Assembly (NCBI GenBank): GCA_022870745.1
Contig: CP085323.1
Span: 372,001 to 436,000, forward strand
Direction: 5' to 3'
Length of the DNA stretch: 64,000 nucleotides
Source of the DNA: Silvibacterium acidisoli
Lineage (GTDB): Bacteria; Acidobacteriota; Terriglobia; Terriglobales; Acidobacteriaceae
A model generated the notes under the pieces. It ran no database searches, had not been told where the DNA came from, and saw only the letters and a program-made list of their open reading frames with translations. Shown one piece after another: positions 53,014-62,513 of the stretch; within the stretch, counting starts at the first letter, position 1, and each line of letters opens with the position of its first letter. The translations under genes and the position numbers were made by a program.

Positions 53014-53537
53014 GCGCGTGCCCTCGTCGTCCTGCGCATGGACCAGCTCTTGAAGACTTCCAGCATTGCCGGGTGCGTAAAGAGCGCATAGCATTCGTCG
53101 CGCATGACTTCGCCATCGACAACACAGGGCATGTCACTCCGCTTCGAAACTTCGTTGGCCGGAATCTGTATCTGGTTGCAGTGGCGATTCGCGTCTGCAA
53201 TCGTCGCTCCGAAGACCACGCGATCCACGCGCGCCCACAGCGCATTCGCCATGCACATAGGGCAAGGCTCGCAGGTGGTGTAGAGCGTGTACCCGGCAAG
53301 CGATGGACTGCCGATCTTCTTGCACGCCAGGCGAACAGTACGAAGTTCCGCGTGTGCGCTCGGGTCGTTCTCGCGCATGACGGCGTTGCGGGCGCGATAA
53401 AGCAATTCGCCCGACTTGCTGTGAACGATGGCCGCGCCAAATGGGACGGGACGGCCCATTCGAAAGCTGCGCGCAGTGAAACGGATAAGGTCCGCCATGA
53501 TCGTGGCGTCCCGCGCAGGCCCGGAAAGCTTTCCCAT
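53010..53537 (-). CDS. nucleoside/base deaminase (zinc CMP/dCMP type)
   Basis: 175 residues (Met at 53498 is an alternative start). Zinc site: AHAELRTVRLA (HAE) and TTCEPCPMCMANALW (PCxxC). Related to guanine deaminase and tRNA adenosine deaminase; many free-base deaminases have this size. Acts on exocyclic amino groups of purines, pyrimidines or similar rings, releasing ammonia. First gene of the seven-gene operon, with 73 bp to the divergent amidase for a promoter. Confidence 0.92.
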   Translation of the reverse strand: MGKLSGPARDATIMADLIRFTARSFRMGRPVPFGAAIVHSKSGELLYRARNAVMRENDPSAHAELRTVRLACKKIGSPSLAGYTLYTTCEPCPMCMANALWARVDRVVFGATIADANRHCNQIQIPANEVSKRSDMPCVVDGEVMRDECYALFTHPAMLEVFKSWSMRRTTRARA

Positions 53538-53610
53538 TGACGAAATTTAGCATGAGCCGCGCCGATTTTCAGCAGAAACCCGCACGCGCTTCACGCAATA
53601 CAATCGGCAC
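53538..53610. promoter_or_regulatory. divergent intergenic region of the catabolic island
   Basis: Only 73 bp separate the deaminase (minus) and amidase (plus). Both transcripts must start here, so the region should carry back-to-back promoters. I see no obvious operator palindrome. Confidence 0.4.
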
Positions 53611-54864
53611 ATGCAGCCCGGTCCTTCTCCGATAGAAAAAGCACTCGCGCACCCCGATCCCGAAGCACTCGCAAGCGAAGCTCTAGACAAAGCCAACAGC
53701 AACGCCGGGCGCAACGTCTATCTCGCCCGCGATGCGGAGTGGACACTCGCGCAGGCGCGCCATGCTGCACAGCACCGGAAAGCCGCCCTGCGCGGCCTGC
53801 CCATCGCCCTCAAAGATTGCTTCGATCTGGCCGGATTCACGACCAGCTGCGGCTCGCGCTACTACGCCGAAATCAACCCGGCTGCCGAAGAAGATTCCTG
53901 GGTCGCCGAACGCCTGAAGCAAGCCGGAGCCGTGATCACCGGCAAGACGCACATGCAGCAGCTCGCCTACGGCATCACCGGAGAAAACGCCGACTACGGC
54001 GACTGCGTGCAGCCTGCCGACGCGACCAGCCTCACCGGCGGCTCCTCCAGTGGCTCGGCCGCCGCCGTGCAGGAAGGCTCAGCCATCGCCGCCATCGGCA
54101 CCGATACCGGCGGATCCATCCGTGTCCCGGCGGCATTGTGCGGGCTCGCAGGCTACCGCGCCTCGCATGGCCTGGGAGACTGGCGCGGCGGCGCACATCT
54201 TGCGCAGTCCTTTGACACCATCGGCTGGCTCTGCCGCGATCTGCGCGACCTGCCCCGTCTCGCGCAGGCCGTATTCGAACTGCCTGCCCCGACACCGAAC
54301 GACAATCCAATCGTTGTAGGCCGGGTGAGCGGAGCGTTACTCAATGACTGTGAGCCATCCGTCATGGATGCCATGGAACACACCCTGCAGCAGATCGCCG
54401 CCGGCGGAGCGGCCGTGGTCGACATCGATCCTTTCTTCTGGACAGAAGCCTTCGAAATTTATGCGCCGCTGCAGGCCATCGAAGCCGCCAAGCTCCACGC
54501 CGGGCGATTCGAGTATTTTGAACCAGGCATTGCCGACCGCCTGCGATGGGGCGCGTCGATCCCGTCCGATGAAGCCCGCGCGCTTGAAGCCCGGCATCGC
54601 AGCTTCGTCTCCGAAACCATCGCGCTCATGTCTGGGGTCGATTTCCTGCTGATGCCCGCGCTGCCGCTGCCCCGCCTCGCAGCAGGCGCCGATCACTCCG
54701 CCGTCCGTGCAAAAATCCTGCGCTACACCACCCCGGCCAGCCTTGCCGGATTACCCTCGGTTGTCCTTCCGGCAAAGCCCTGCGGCATGCAATTACTTGC
54801 ACCGCGCTTCGAAGATCGACGTCTGCTCGCCTTCGCCGCCAGCCTCGCAGCATTCCTTCCTTGA
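53611..54864 (+). CDS. amidase-signature hydrolase (AtzE/HpxY-like)
   Basis: 417 residues. Ser-cisSer-Lys triad: Lys in LPIALKDCFDLAGF, Ser in LTGGSSSGSAAAV, and GTDTGGSIRVPAALCGLAGYR. The size and the presence of an AtzH-like gene in the same island favour the AtzE/HpxY subgroup (carboxybiuret or oxalurate amide cleavage). The family name is sure, the subgroup is inferred. First of two plus-strand genes. Confidence 0.88.
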   Translation: MQPGPSPIEKALAHPDPEALASEALDKANSNAGRNVYLARDAEWTLAQARHAAQHRKAALRGLPIALKDCFDLAGFTTSCGSRYYAEINPAAEEDSWVAERLKQAGAVITGKTHMQQLAYGITGENADYGDCVQPADATSLTGGSSSGSAAAVQEGSAIAAIGTDTGGSIRVPAALCGLAGYRASHGLGDWRGGAHLAQSFDTIGWLCRDLRDLPRLAQAVFELPAPTPNDNPIVVGRVSGALLNDCEPSVMDAMEHTLQQIAAGGAAVVDIDPFFWTEAFEIYAPLQAIEAAKLHAGRFEYFEPGIADRLRWGASIPSDEARALEARHRSFVSETIALMSGVDFLLMPALPLPRLAAGADHSAVRAKILRYTTPASLAGLPSVVLPAKPCGMQLLAPRFEDRRLLAFAASLAAFLP

Positions 54865-54894
54865 TTGGCTTCGCTACGGTTGTTAAGCTCGGTC

Positions 54895-55890
54895 ATGCTC
54901 CGCTTGAAAAATTGGGCTGTTCTTTTTCTCGTTTCTGCCGCGTTAACCGGCTGCCATAGTGATGCACCCTCTACTAATGTTTCGCGGGTTACGTTCCAGC
55001 TCGACTGGTATCCGCAGCCGGAACAGGGCGGTTTTTACGAGGCGCAGATCAAGGGTTACTACGCGCAGGAAGGTCTCGAGGTAACCATCCAGCCCGGCGG
55101 CCCCTACGCAATCGCCGAGCAGCAGGTATCCACGGGCAATGCGCAGTTCGCCATGGGTTCGTCAGACCGGCTCCTCGAAGCCGATTCCCAGGGGCAATCG
55201 CTGGTCGCCGTGGGCGCGACCATGCAGCATGACCCGCAGGCACTGATGCTCCATGCAAACTCCCCCGTGCAGAACTTCGCCGACCTCGAGGGCCACACCG
55301 TCGCGCTGAAACCCGGTTCCACGTGGTTCGAGTACCTCGTCGCCCGCTACAAGCTGAAGAATGTCCGCGAGACTCCGGCAACTTATTCTGTAGCGAACTT
55401 CCTGCAAGACCCCGGCTACATTCAGCAGATCTTCGTGACTTCAGAGCCGTACTTCGCCCGCAAAGCGGGTGCGCAGGTCCGGACGCTGCTCATCAGCGAC
55501 ACCGGATACGATCCGTACCGCGTCTTCTTTACCCGTCGCGACTTCCTCGCCGAGCATCCTGACGTGGTTGCTAAATTTGTCCGCGCATCCCTGCGTGGAT
55601 GGCAGGACTATATCGCGGACCCCTCCGAGGTAAACGCAGCGCTGCTCAAGCTGAACCCGGCCCTTTCTTCCGACCAGATGCAATTCACGGCCAGCGCCCT
55701 GCGCGATGGACACTTTATCTACCCCGAGGGCGATCCAGGTAAGACCGGCGCCTTCGACCCGGCCCGCTGGCAGCAGATGTACCGGCAGCTTTCCGACCTT
55801 GGGCTCGTAAAGCATCCAATTGACCCCTCGACCGCTTACACCACGCAGTTTTGCGGCCAGGCCTCTTCGCAGACCAATCCCAAATCCTAG
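54895..55890 (+). CDS. NMT1/THI5-type substrate-binding lipoprotein
   Basis: 331 residues from ATG 54895; the longer frame from 54865 abuts the amidase stop but begins before the signal. Lipoprotein signal (VLFLVSAALTGCHS, lipobox LTGC). Binding domain: FQLDWYPQPEQGGFYEAQIKGYYAQEGLEV, the hallmark of ThiY/NMT1-like proteins that bind pyrimidines, riboflavin precursors or related N-rings; also GGPYAIAEQQVSTGNAQFAMGSSD, split in use. Probably feeds the permease and ATPase at 47618-49161. Confidence 0.92.
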   Translation: MLRLKNWAVLFLVSAALTGCHSDAPSTNVSRVTFQLDWYPQPEQGGFYEAQIKGYYAQEGLEVTIQPGGPYAIAEQQVSTGNAQFAMGSSDRLLEADSQGQSLVAVGATMQHDPQALMLHANSPVQNFADLEGHTVALKPGSTWFEYLVARYKLKNVRETPATYSVANFLQDPGYIQQIFVTSEPYFARKAGAQVRTLLISDTGYDPYRVFFTRRDFLAEHPDVVAKFVRASLRGWQDYIADPSEVNAALLKLNPALSSDQMQFTASALRDGHFIYPEGDPGKTGAFDPARWQQMYRQLSDLGLVKHPIDPSTAYTTQFCGQASSQTNPKS

Positions 55891-56004
55891 CTGACGATCG
55901 ACTTGCGGGCGGATGGCACAACGCATCCCCCGCGAGGCGCATCTTACGGGCATATTCTTGTAGTAGCCTTTTTCTGCCCACAACCACTGCTAGATGAATG
56001 ACTT

Positions 56005-57831
56005 ATGAATAAAGAGAATCAGTCTGGGTCCCATAGTGCCTGGGGCGATCGCATTCGCGCACTCAAGAACGTTCCTCAGGTTCTGCGTATCGTCTGGCAG
56101 TCCGGCCCTTCCGTTGTCACCTGGGGACTCATCCTTCGCATCATCGTCCCCGTGCTCGGCCTGCTCATCGGCATCGTTGCCGCGAAGATCCTCGACGGCG
56201 TATCGCGCGCCTTTCAGCATCAGCCCCAGTTTCCGCACTTCTGGTGGCTGGTTGCTGCCGAGGTCGCGCTCGCACTTCTTACAGGTATTCTGTCGCGAGC
56301 CATCGACTACACCGACCAGCTCCTCGCCAACCGCTACACCTTTCACGTCAGCGTGCAGGTTATGGAGCAGGCCGCACAGCTCGATCTGACGACCTACGAG
56401 AATCCTGAGTACTACGATCGTCTCGAACGCGCGCGCGCCCAGGCCACCGATCGCCTGGCGATGATCCAGCAGATGGGCCGTCTCTTCCAGCTTTCGGTCC
56501 TCACCCTTATCTGGAGCGGTGTGCTCATCTACCGCTCGCCCAGCATGATCCTGCTGCTCATCGCCGGCGTGCTGCCCAGCTTCTTCGGTGAAACGCACTT
56601 CGCCTTCCTCGGCTACGCCAAGAATTTCCGCCAGACCCCGGCCAAGCGCCTCATGGACTATCTGCGCCAGGTCGGCGGCAGCAAGGAAGCCGCGAAGGAG
56701 CTGAAGCTCTTCAACCTGAGCCGCTACTTCACCGATCGCTTCCGCACCCTTTCAGAGGAAATCTACAACGAAGACGTCGCGCTTGCGAACAAGAAGCTCA
56801 TCTGGGGCGGACTGCTCTCGCTCATCAGCACTGCGGGCTATTACGGTGCCTACGCCTTCGCCATTTATGAGGCCGTTACCGGCAAGTATCCGTCCATCGG
56901 CATCTTCTCGCTGATCACCGTCGCCATCCAGCAGGCCAGCACCAACTTCATGCAGGCGTTCTCTACGGCTTCGGGCATTGCCGACCAGGCGCTCTTCCTG
57001 ACCGACCTCATCGCCTTCTTCGAGATGAAGCCTACCGTCGCCTCGAAGCCGAACGGTGTGAAGGTTCCGCACCCTATTAAGCAGGGCTTTGAGTTCCGCA
57101 ATGTCTCCTTTGCCTATCCCGGCACCGAGCGCCGCGTTCTCAAGAACTTCAATTTCCATCTGCATCCGGGCGAACGCATCGCGCTGATCGGAGAAAACGG
57201 CCAGGGCAAGACCACCATCGTCAAGCTCATCACCCGCCTCTACGATCCCACCGAGGGCCAGATTCTGCTCGACGGCATCGATCTGCGAGACTACGATCTC
57301 GACGACCTGCATGCCGAGATGGGCGTCATCTTTCAGGACTTCATGCGTTACGAGATGACCGCGAAGGAAAATATCCTCGTCGGCCAGATCGAAGTGCCGC
57401 ATACCGATGACGACATCATCTCCGCAGCACATAAGAGCCTTGCCGACACCGTGGTTGCCAAGCTGGCCGGCGGCTACGATCAGCAGTTGGGCCGCCGCTT
57501 CGAGACGGGCGTCGACCTCTCCGGCGGCGAATGGCAGAAGATAGCCCTGGCCCGCGCTTACCTGCGCGATGCGCAGTTGCTGATCCTCGACGAGCCGACT
57601 GCCGCGCTCGATGCGAAGAGCGAGCTTGAAGTCTTCGAGCGCTTCGCCGAGCTGACCGAAGGCAAAATGGCTCTGCTGATTTCCCATCGCTTCTCCACCG
57701 TCCGCATGGCTGACCGCATTGTCGTTCTTGAAGGCGGACAGCTGGTGGAAGAAGGCACGCACCAGAAACTTATAGACCTTGGCGGACGCTATGCCGGCAT
57801 GTTTGAGATGCAGGCTGCCAGCTATCGTTGA
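56005..57831 (+). CDS. ABC exporter half-transporter (fused permease-ATPase)
   Basis: 608 residues. N-terminal six-helix membrane domain, then ATPase: Walker A GENGQGKTT, signature DLSGGEWQK, Walker B LLILDEPTAALD, H-loop LISHRFSTVR. Homodimeric exporters of this type move lipids, glycans or peptides. The next gene, 9 bp downstream, is a cyclic beta-glucan synthase-like protein, so export of that glucan (as NdvA does for NdvB products) is a good guess. Confidence 0.92.
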   Translation: MNKENQSGSHSAWGDRIRALKNVPQVLRIVWQSGPSVVTWGLILRIIVPVLGLLIGIVAAKILDGVSRAFQHQPQFPHFWWLVAAEVALALLTGILSRAIDYTDQLLANRYTFHVSVQVMEQAAQLDLTTYENPEYYDRLERARAQATDRLAMIQQMGRLFQLSVLTLIWSGVLIYRSPSMILLLIAGVLPSFFGETHFAFLGYAKNFRQTPAKRLMDYLRQVGGSKEAAKELKLFNLSRYFTDRFRTLSEEIYNEDVALANKKLIWGGLLSLISTAGYYGAYAFAIYEAVTGKYPSIGIFSLITVAIQQASTNFMQAFSTASGIADQALFLTDLIAFFEMKPTVASKPNGVKVPHPIKQGFEFRNVSFAYPGTERRVLKNFNFHLHPGERIALIGENGQGKTTIVKLITRLYDPTEGQILLDGIDLRDYDLDDLHAEMGVIFQDFMRYEMTAKENILVGQIEVPHTDDDIISAAHKSLADTVVAKLAGGYDQQLGRRFETGVDLSGGEWQKIALARAYLRDAQLLILDEPTAALDAKSELEVFERFAELTEGKMALLISHRFSTVRMADRIVVLEGGQLVEEGTHQKLIDLGGRYAGMFEMQAASYR

Positions 57832-57840
57832 CGGAGAGAA

Positions 57841-60800
57841 ATGACTTACCAGGTTCCCGAGATCGACCAGAAAATACTCGACGCGGCCGGACTGACACCC
57901 GACGAGCTGCGCGCCCAGGCCCGCGAGGTCACGCCCAGATGGGCAATTGCCCATCGCCCCAAGGGCGACACCGCATTTACGAAGGACATCGACGAGACGC
58001 TGGCTGACCTCGACGAGCTTTATGCCTTCCTCGACGCTCAGCCTCCCGCAGAGGTGCTGGATAAGGATGTCTTCCTGGAGCTTAAGGAAAATCCGCGCCT
58101 GCTGCGCGCCGCTATATCTGAAGTCTCATCGTCCGAGCGCGAGATCAAGAAGCTGCCCCGCGTCGTCGCGCAGGAAGGCGAGATTCCTCGCGTCGCCGTA
58201 TTGTCCGCAGCATACCTCGACGCTGCAAAGAACGTCTGGAACGGCTCGGCACAGCGCATCTATCTCGAGGCCGCGCAGGAAGCCGACCCGCTCGAGCTGA
58301 AAGAGCTGTGGGTGCTGCCCTCGCTGATGAAGTTCGAGCTGGTGAAGCGCATCATTGCCCAGGCAAACGATCTGCGTGACAACCCCGAAAAGCAGGAGCG
58401 CCTCAAGACCGAGCTCAAGCAGGCCTTCCGCTGGTCGAATCCTCCGGTAAAGAGCCTGCGCGAGTTGAGCCACGCCGACTGGCCCGCATTGATGGAGCCG
58501 CTGGTGATCTTCACCAACGTGCTCAAGCAGGACCCCGCCGGTGCCTACCCACGCATGGACTTCGACAGCCGTGAAGCCTACCGCAAGCGCGTCGCAGAGA
58601 TTGCCCACTACTCAGAGTTCACCGAACTGAAGGTCGCGCAGGAAGCTGTTCATCTCGCCCGCGAAGCCCAGCAGCACGCCATCGAGCCGCCACGTCTTTA
58701 CCTGCGGCAAGCTCACGTCGGCTACTACCTGGTCGATCAGGGATTCGAGCAGCTTTCGCAACGCATCGGCTATCGTCCCCGCTTCATCGATCGCATCCGC
58801 CGCGGCCTGCGACGCAATGCGGACGACTTTTACATCGGCGGCATCGAAATCCTAAGTGTCCTGCTGATCGCAGCCTTCCTGCTGCCTCTGATTCCGAACT
58901 ACCCCCTCTTCGGCGGGCTCACCGTTGCCTTTATCCTGCTGCTGCTGCCGGTGACCCAGGGCGCGGTCGACCTGATCAACAACACGATCAGTCTCGTCTA
59001 CCGTCCTACCTCCCTGCCCAAGCTCGACTTCAGCGAAGGCATTCCGGAGGAGTTCACCACGCTGGTAACCGTTCCCACGCTGCTGATGAACGAGAAGCAG
59101 GTGCGCGAACTTGTAAACGAGCTCGAGGTCCGCTTCCTCGCGAATCCTGATCCGCACCTGCATTACGCTCTGCTGACTGACCTCCCCGATGCCGTCACCC
59201 GGCCTCGCCAGCTGGACTCCGATCCCTTGGTCGATCTGGCCGTCAAGCTGATCGACGATCTGAACAAGCGTTATCCCAAGTCGCCAAAGCACGGTGGCTT
59301 CTTCCTGCTCCATCGACATCGCATCTTCAATGCGCGGCAGGGCGTGTGGATGGGCTGGGAGCGTAAGCGCGGCAAGCTTCTCGATCTGAACAAGTATCTG
59401 GTCGGCGAATTCGACGCCTTCCCGGTGAAGGCTGGCAACATGGACGACCTGCATCGCGTGAAGTACATCATCACGCTCGATTCGGATACCCAGCTGCCTC
59501 GCGGCACCGCCGGTGCCATGATCGGCACAATGGCGCACCCGCTGAACCGCGCCATCATCGACAAGGACCGCCGCATTGTCACCGCCGGATACGGCATTCT
59601 GCAGCCGCGCGTCGGTGTCAGCGTTCACTCGGCATCGCGCTCGCGCCTGGCCGCCATCTACTCCGGCCAGACCGGCTTCGATATTTATACCCGCGCCGTC
59701 TCCGATACGTATCAGGACCTCTATGGCGAAGGCAGCTTCACCGGTAAGGGCATCTATGAGGTCTCCGCGCTGCACGAGGTGCTCGACAAGCGCTTCCCGC
59801 GCAACTCGCTGCTCAGCCACGATCTGATCGAAGGCGCATACGCACGCGCCGGACTCGTCACCGATGTCGAAGTCATCGACGACTACCCCTCGCACTACAG
59901 CGCCTACACCCGCCGCAAGCATCGCTGGGTGCGCGGCGACTGGCAGATTGTGCAGTGGCTCTTCTCGCGTGTTCCCGACGAGTCGGGACGCTTCGTGCGC
60001 AATCCCATTTCGACCATCTCGCGCTGGAAGATCCTCGACAATCTGCGCCGTTCGCTGGTCGAGCCCCTTACGCTGATCCTGCTAGTCTCCGGCTGGCTGA
60101 GCCTGCCTGGCGGCGCGCTCTACTGGACGCTGATCACGCTCTTCCTGATGTATGTGCCGACATTCGTCCAGCTGGCCTTCAGCCTGGGCCGCGCCTACTT
60201 CGCCGAAGAGCAGCCGGGCGCGGTACGCGATTCCCTGTTGGGCTTCTGGCAGTCGCTGGTCATCAGCACGCTGAACCTCGTCTACCTGCCTCACCAGACG
60301 ATGCTCTCGGTCGATGCCATCCTGCGCGCGTGGATCCGCCGCCTTATTACCGGCCAGCGCCTGCTCGAGTGGGAGACCGCTGCTGAAGCCGAAGCCTCCG
60401 TCTCGTCCGGCAAGGTCACTGCCGTCGATCGCTACCTCTCGGCTACGCCCATCTTCGCACTCTGTCTCGCGATCGTGATCGCCATCTTCCGGCGCGATTC
60501 CCTGCTGGTAGCCGCTCCCATCCTCGTACTCTGGGGATGCGCACGCGGCATCACACTGTGGCTGAACAGCCCGCCCCGCGAGGTCAAGCAGAAGCTCGAC
60601 CAGGGTGAACGCGACTACCTCCGCCAGCACGCGCTGCGCATCTGGCGCTTCTTCTACGAGTTCGGCGGCAAGCGCCACAACTACCTGATCCCCGACAACG
60701 TGGAAGAGAAGAACATCTTTGAAGCGGCGCGTATCTCGCCCACCAACTTCGGATTGCTCCTCAATGCCCGCCAGGCTGCCGTGGCGATGGGCTTCCTCAC

Positions 60801-62394
60801 CGTGCCCGAGTTCACCGAGCTCTCGCACCTGAGCTTCGCCACCATCGACCGCCTCGAGAAATATCGCGGCCACGTCTACAACTGGTACAACACCCACACC
60901 CTCGAACCGCTGCTGCCAGCGACCATTTCGTCAGTCGATAACGGCAATCTTGCAGCCTCGCTTTACACGCTCTACACCGGCACGGCAATGCTGCTGACAC
61001 AGCCGCTGCTCTCGAAGAACCTCTTCGCCGGTCTCGCCACGCACCTCCAGCTCCTGAAGGCTCAGAAGAACGCTCCGGCGGATCTTCTCGCGCTGAAGAT
61101 TCCCGGCGAGTCAGCATCCCTCATCGAGCTCTGCACCTGGGCCTATGAAACCGCGCAGCTCGACGTTATCGACTCGATCCCCTTGTACGACGAGCCATCG
61201 CCGGATGAATCGCTCTGGTGGTCAAACCAGATCCGCACGCGCCTCAAGGCTATCGCCGCCATCATGCACGATTACATGCCCTGGCTGCTGCCCGAATATG
61301 CCACCCTGCGGTCGATGCAACAGATTGCACTCACTGACAAGGATGCCTTCCCCAAGCTCGAGAAGCTGGCCGACTTCGCCACGCAGCTCGAAGGCCGCCT
61401 CGGCCGCGCCTGGTCAACTCTGAGCAGCAAAGAGGAAGGTCTCAGCGACGGCACGCTCGCCGAGAAGCTGCGCTCCGAGCTGCCCGAAGCACGCGAGAAG
61501 GCAACCGCACTGGCCACAAGCGTTCACGACGCCAGCGAGACAGCCTATCGCCTCGCCGACGACATGGACTTCGGCTTCCTCGTGCAGAAGGGCCGCAACC
61601 TGCTCTCGATCGGCTACGAGATCGCCACGCACACCCTGCACGAGGCCATCTACGACATGCTGGCTTCGGAAGCTCGCATCGCCACTTTTATTGCCGTGGC
61701 GAAAGGCGAGCTCTCGCAGCAGGGCTGGTTCAAGATGGGCCGCACCCATGTCACCGCCTACGATCAGTCTGTTTTGCTCTCCTGGACAGGCACCATGTTC
61801 GAGTACCTGATGCCCGCCCTCTGGATGCGCAGCTATCCGGACACGCTGATCTCGCGCACGCTGCACGGCGTAGTAAAGATCCAGCGCGATTATGCGAAGG
61901 ATCTCGGCATTCCATGGGGCATTTCCGAGTCGGGATACAGCAAGACCACCGACGACGGCCACTACCACTACCAGGCCTTCGGCATTCCTCCGATTGCTCT
62001 CAAGTGGGACGCAACCGCCGGGCCGGTCGTCTCGCCCTACTCGACTCTGCTCGCGCTTCAGGTCGATTCGGTCGAAGCCCTGCGCAACATGCATCGCATG
62101 GAGCAGATGGGCTGGACCGGCGCCTACGGCTTCTACGAAGCAGCCGATTACATGGAATCGACCAAGGAACCGGTGCTCACACGCGAGTGGATGGCCCACC
62201 ACCAGGGCATGGGCCTCATGGCCATCCTCAACCTGCTTGAGAATGATCTGACTCACACCTGGTTCCATGCCAACCCGCTCTTTCAGGCAACGGAGCTGCT
62301 TCTGCACGAAAAGCCGATTCGCGAAGCCACGCTCAAGGCGGAACAGAAGAAGTTCGCTCCGAAGAAACGGCCCGCAAGGAAGAAGGCCAGCTAG
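57841..62394 (+). CDS. cyclic beta-glucan synthase-like protein (GT84 plus glycoamylase domain)
   Basis: 1517 residues, about half the length of NdvB/Cgs. N-terminal helical region (1-340), two helices (EILSVLLIAAFLLPLIP, LTVAFILLLLP), glycosyltransferase 84 domain with YIITLDSDTQLPRGTAG, EVSALHEVLDKRFPRNSLLSHDLIEGAYAR, split in use, and HRWVRGDWQIVQW, further helices, then a glycoamylase-like domain (GHYHYQAFGIPPIALKWD, WMAHHQGMGLMAILNLLEND). The C-terminal GH94 phosphorylase domain of Cgs is absent; the protein ends with a basic tail (KKFAPKKRPARKKAS). Makes or trims a beta-glucan at the inner membrane. Ribosome site GGAGAG precedes ATG. Confidence 0.88.
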   Translation: MTYQVPEIDQKILDAAGLTPDELRAQAREVTPRWAIAHRPKGDTAFTKDIDETLADLDELYAFLDAQPPAEVLDKDVFLELKENPRLLRAAISEVSSSEREIKKLPRVVAQEGEIPRVAVLSAAYLDAAKNVWNGSAQRIYLEAAQEADPLELKELWVLPSLMKFELVKRIIAQANDLRDNPEKQERLKTELKQAFRWSNPPVKSLRELSHADWPALMEPLVIFTNVLKQDPAGAYPRMDFDSREAYRKRVAEIAHYSEFTELKVAQEAVHLAREAQQHAIEPPRLYLRQAHVGYYLVDQGFEQLSQRIGYRPRFIDRIRRGLRRNADDFYIGGIEILSVLLIAAFLLPLIPNYPLFGGLTVAFILLLLPVTQGAVDLINNTISLVYRPTSLPKLDFSEGIPEEFTTLVTVPTLLMNEKQVRELVNELEVRFLANPDPHLHYALLTDLPDAVTRPRQLDSDPLVDLAVKLIDDLNKRYPKSPKHGGFFLLHRHRIFNARQGVWMGWERKRGKLLDLNKYLVGEFDAFPVKAGNMDDLHRVKYIITLDSDTQLPRGTAGAMIGTMAHPLNRAIIDKDRRIVTAGYGILQPRVGVSVHSASRSRLAAIYSGQTGFDIYTRAVSDTYQDLYGEGSFTGKGIYEVSALHEVLDKRFPRNSLLSHDLIEGAYARAGLVTDVEVIDDYPSHYSAYTRRKHRWVRGDWQIVQWLFSRVPDESGRFVRNPISTISRWKILDNLRRSLVEPLTLILLVSGWLSLPGGALYWTLITLFLMYVPTFVQLAFSLGRAYFAEEQPGAVRDSLLGFWQSLVISTLNLVYLPHQTMLSVDAILRAWIRRLITGQRLLEWETAAEAEASVSSGKVTAVDRYLSATPIFALCLAIVIAIFRRDSLLVAAPILVLWGCARGITLWLNSPPREVKQKLDQGERDYLRQHALRIWRFFYEFGGKRHNYLIPDNVEEKNIFEAARISPTNFGLLLNARQAAVAMGFLTVPEFTELSHLSFATIDRLEKYRGHVYNWYNTHTLEPLLPATISSVDNGNLAASLYTLYTGTAMLLTQPLLSKNLFAGLATHLQLLKAQKNAPADLLALKIPGESASLIELCTWAYETAQLDVIDSIPLYDEPSPDESLWWSNQIRTRLKAIAAIMHDYMPWLLPEYATLRSMQQIALTDKDAFPKLEKLADFATQLEGRLGRAWSTLSSKEEGLSDGTLAEKLRSELPEAREKATALATSVHDASETAYRLADDMDFGFLVQKGRNLLSIGYEIATHTLHEAIYDMLASEARIATFIAVAKGELSQQGWFKMGRTHVTAYDQSVLLSWTGTMFEYLMPALWMRSYPDTLISRTLHGVVKIQRDYAKDLGIPWGISESGYSKTTDDGHYHYQAFGIPPIALKWDATAGPVVSPYSTLLALQVDSVEALRNMHRMEQMGWTGAYGFYEAADYMESTKEPVLTREWMAHHQGMGLMAILNLLENDLTHTWFHANPLFQATELLLHEKPIREATLKAEQKKFAPKKRPARKKAS

Positions 62395-62410
62395 TCACAG
62401 TCACTGTTAC

Positions 62411-62440
62411 AAAAAGCCGCCGGCATGCCGGCGGCTTTTT
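62411..62440. terminator. terminator after glucan synthase gene
   Basis: Perfect palindrome with arms AAAAAGCCGCCGGCA and TGCCGGCGGCTTTTT, ending in a U-run on both sides; serves both convergent genes. Confidence 0.93.
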
Positions 62441-62474
62441 CATTGCCTCCATCTTTGCGTCAACCTTATGGAGC

Positions 62475-62503
62475 TGTCATCCCGAACGCAGTGAGGGATG
62501 ACA
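62475..62503. repeat. dispersed intergenic element, copy C
   Basis: Best copy: TGTCATCCCGAACG joined to CAGTGAGGGATGACA. TGTCATCCC and GGGATGACA are perfect 9-bp inverted arms. Lies 36 bp after a terminator and 10 bp before the stop of the next gene. Confidence 0.6.
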
Positions 62504-62513
62504 ACGTAACCGG

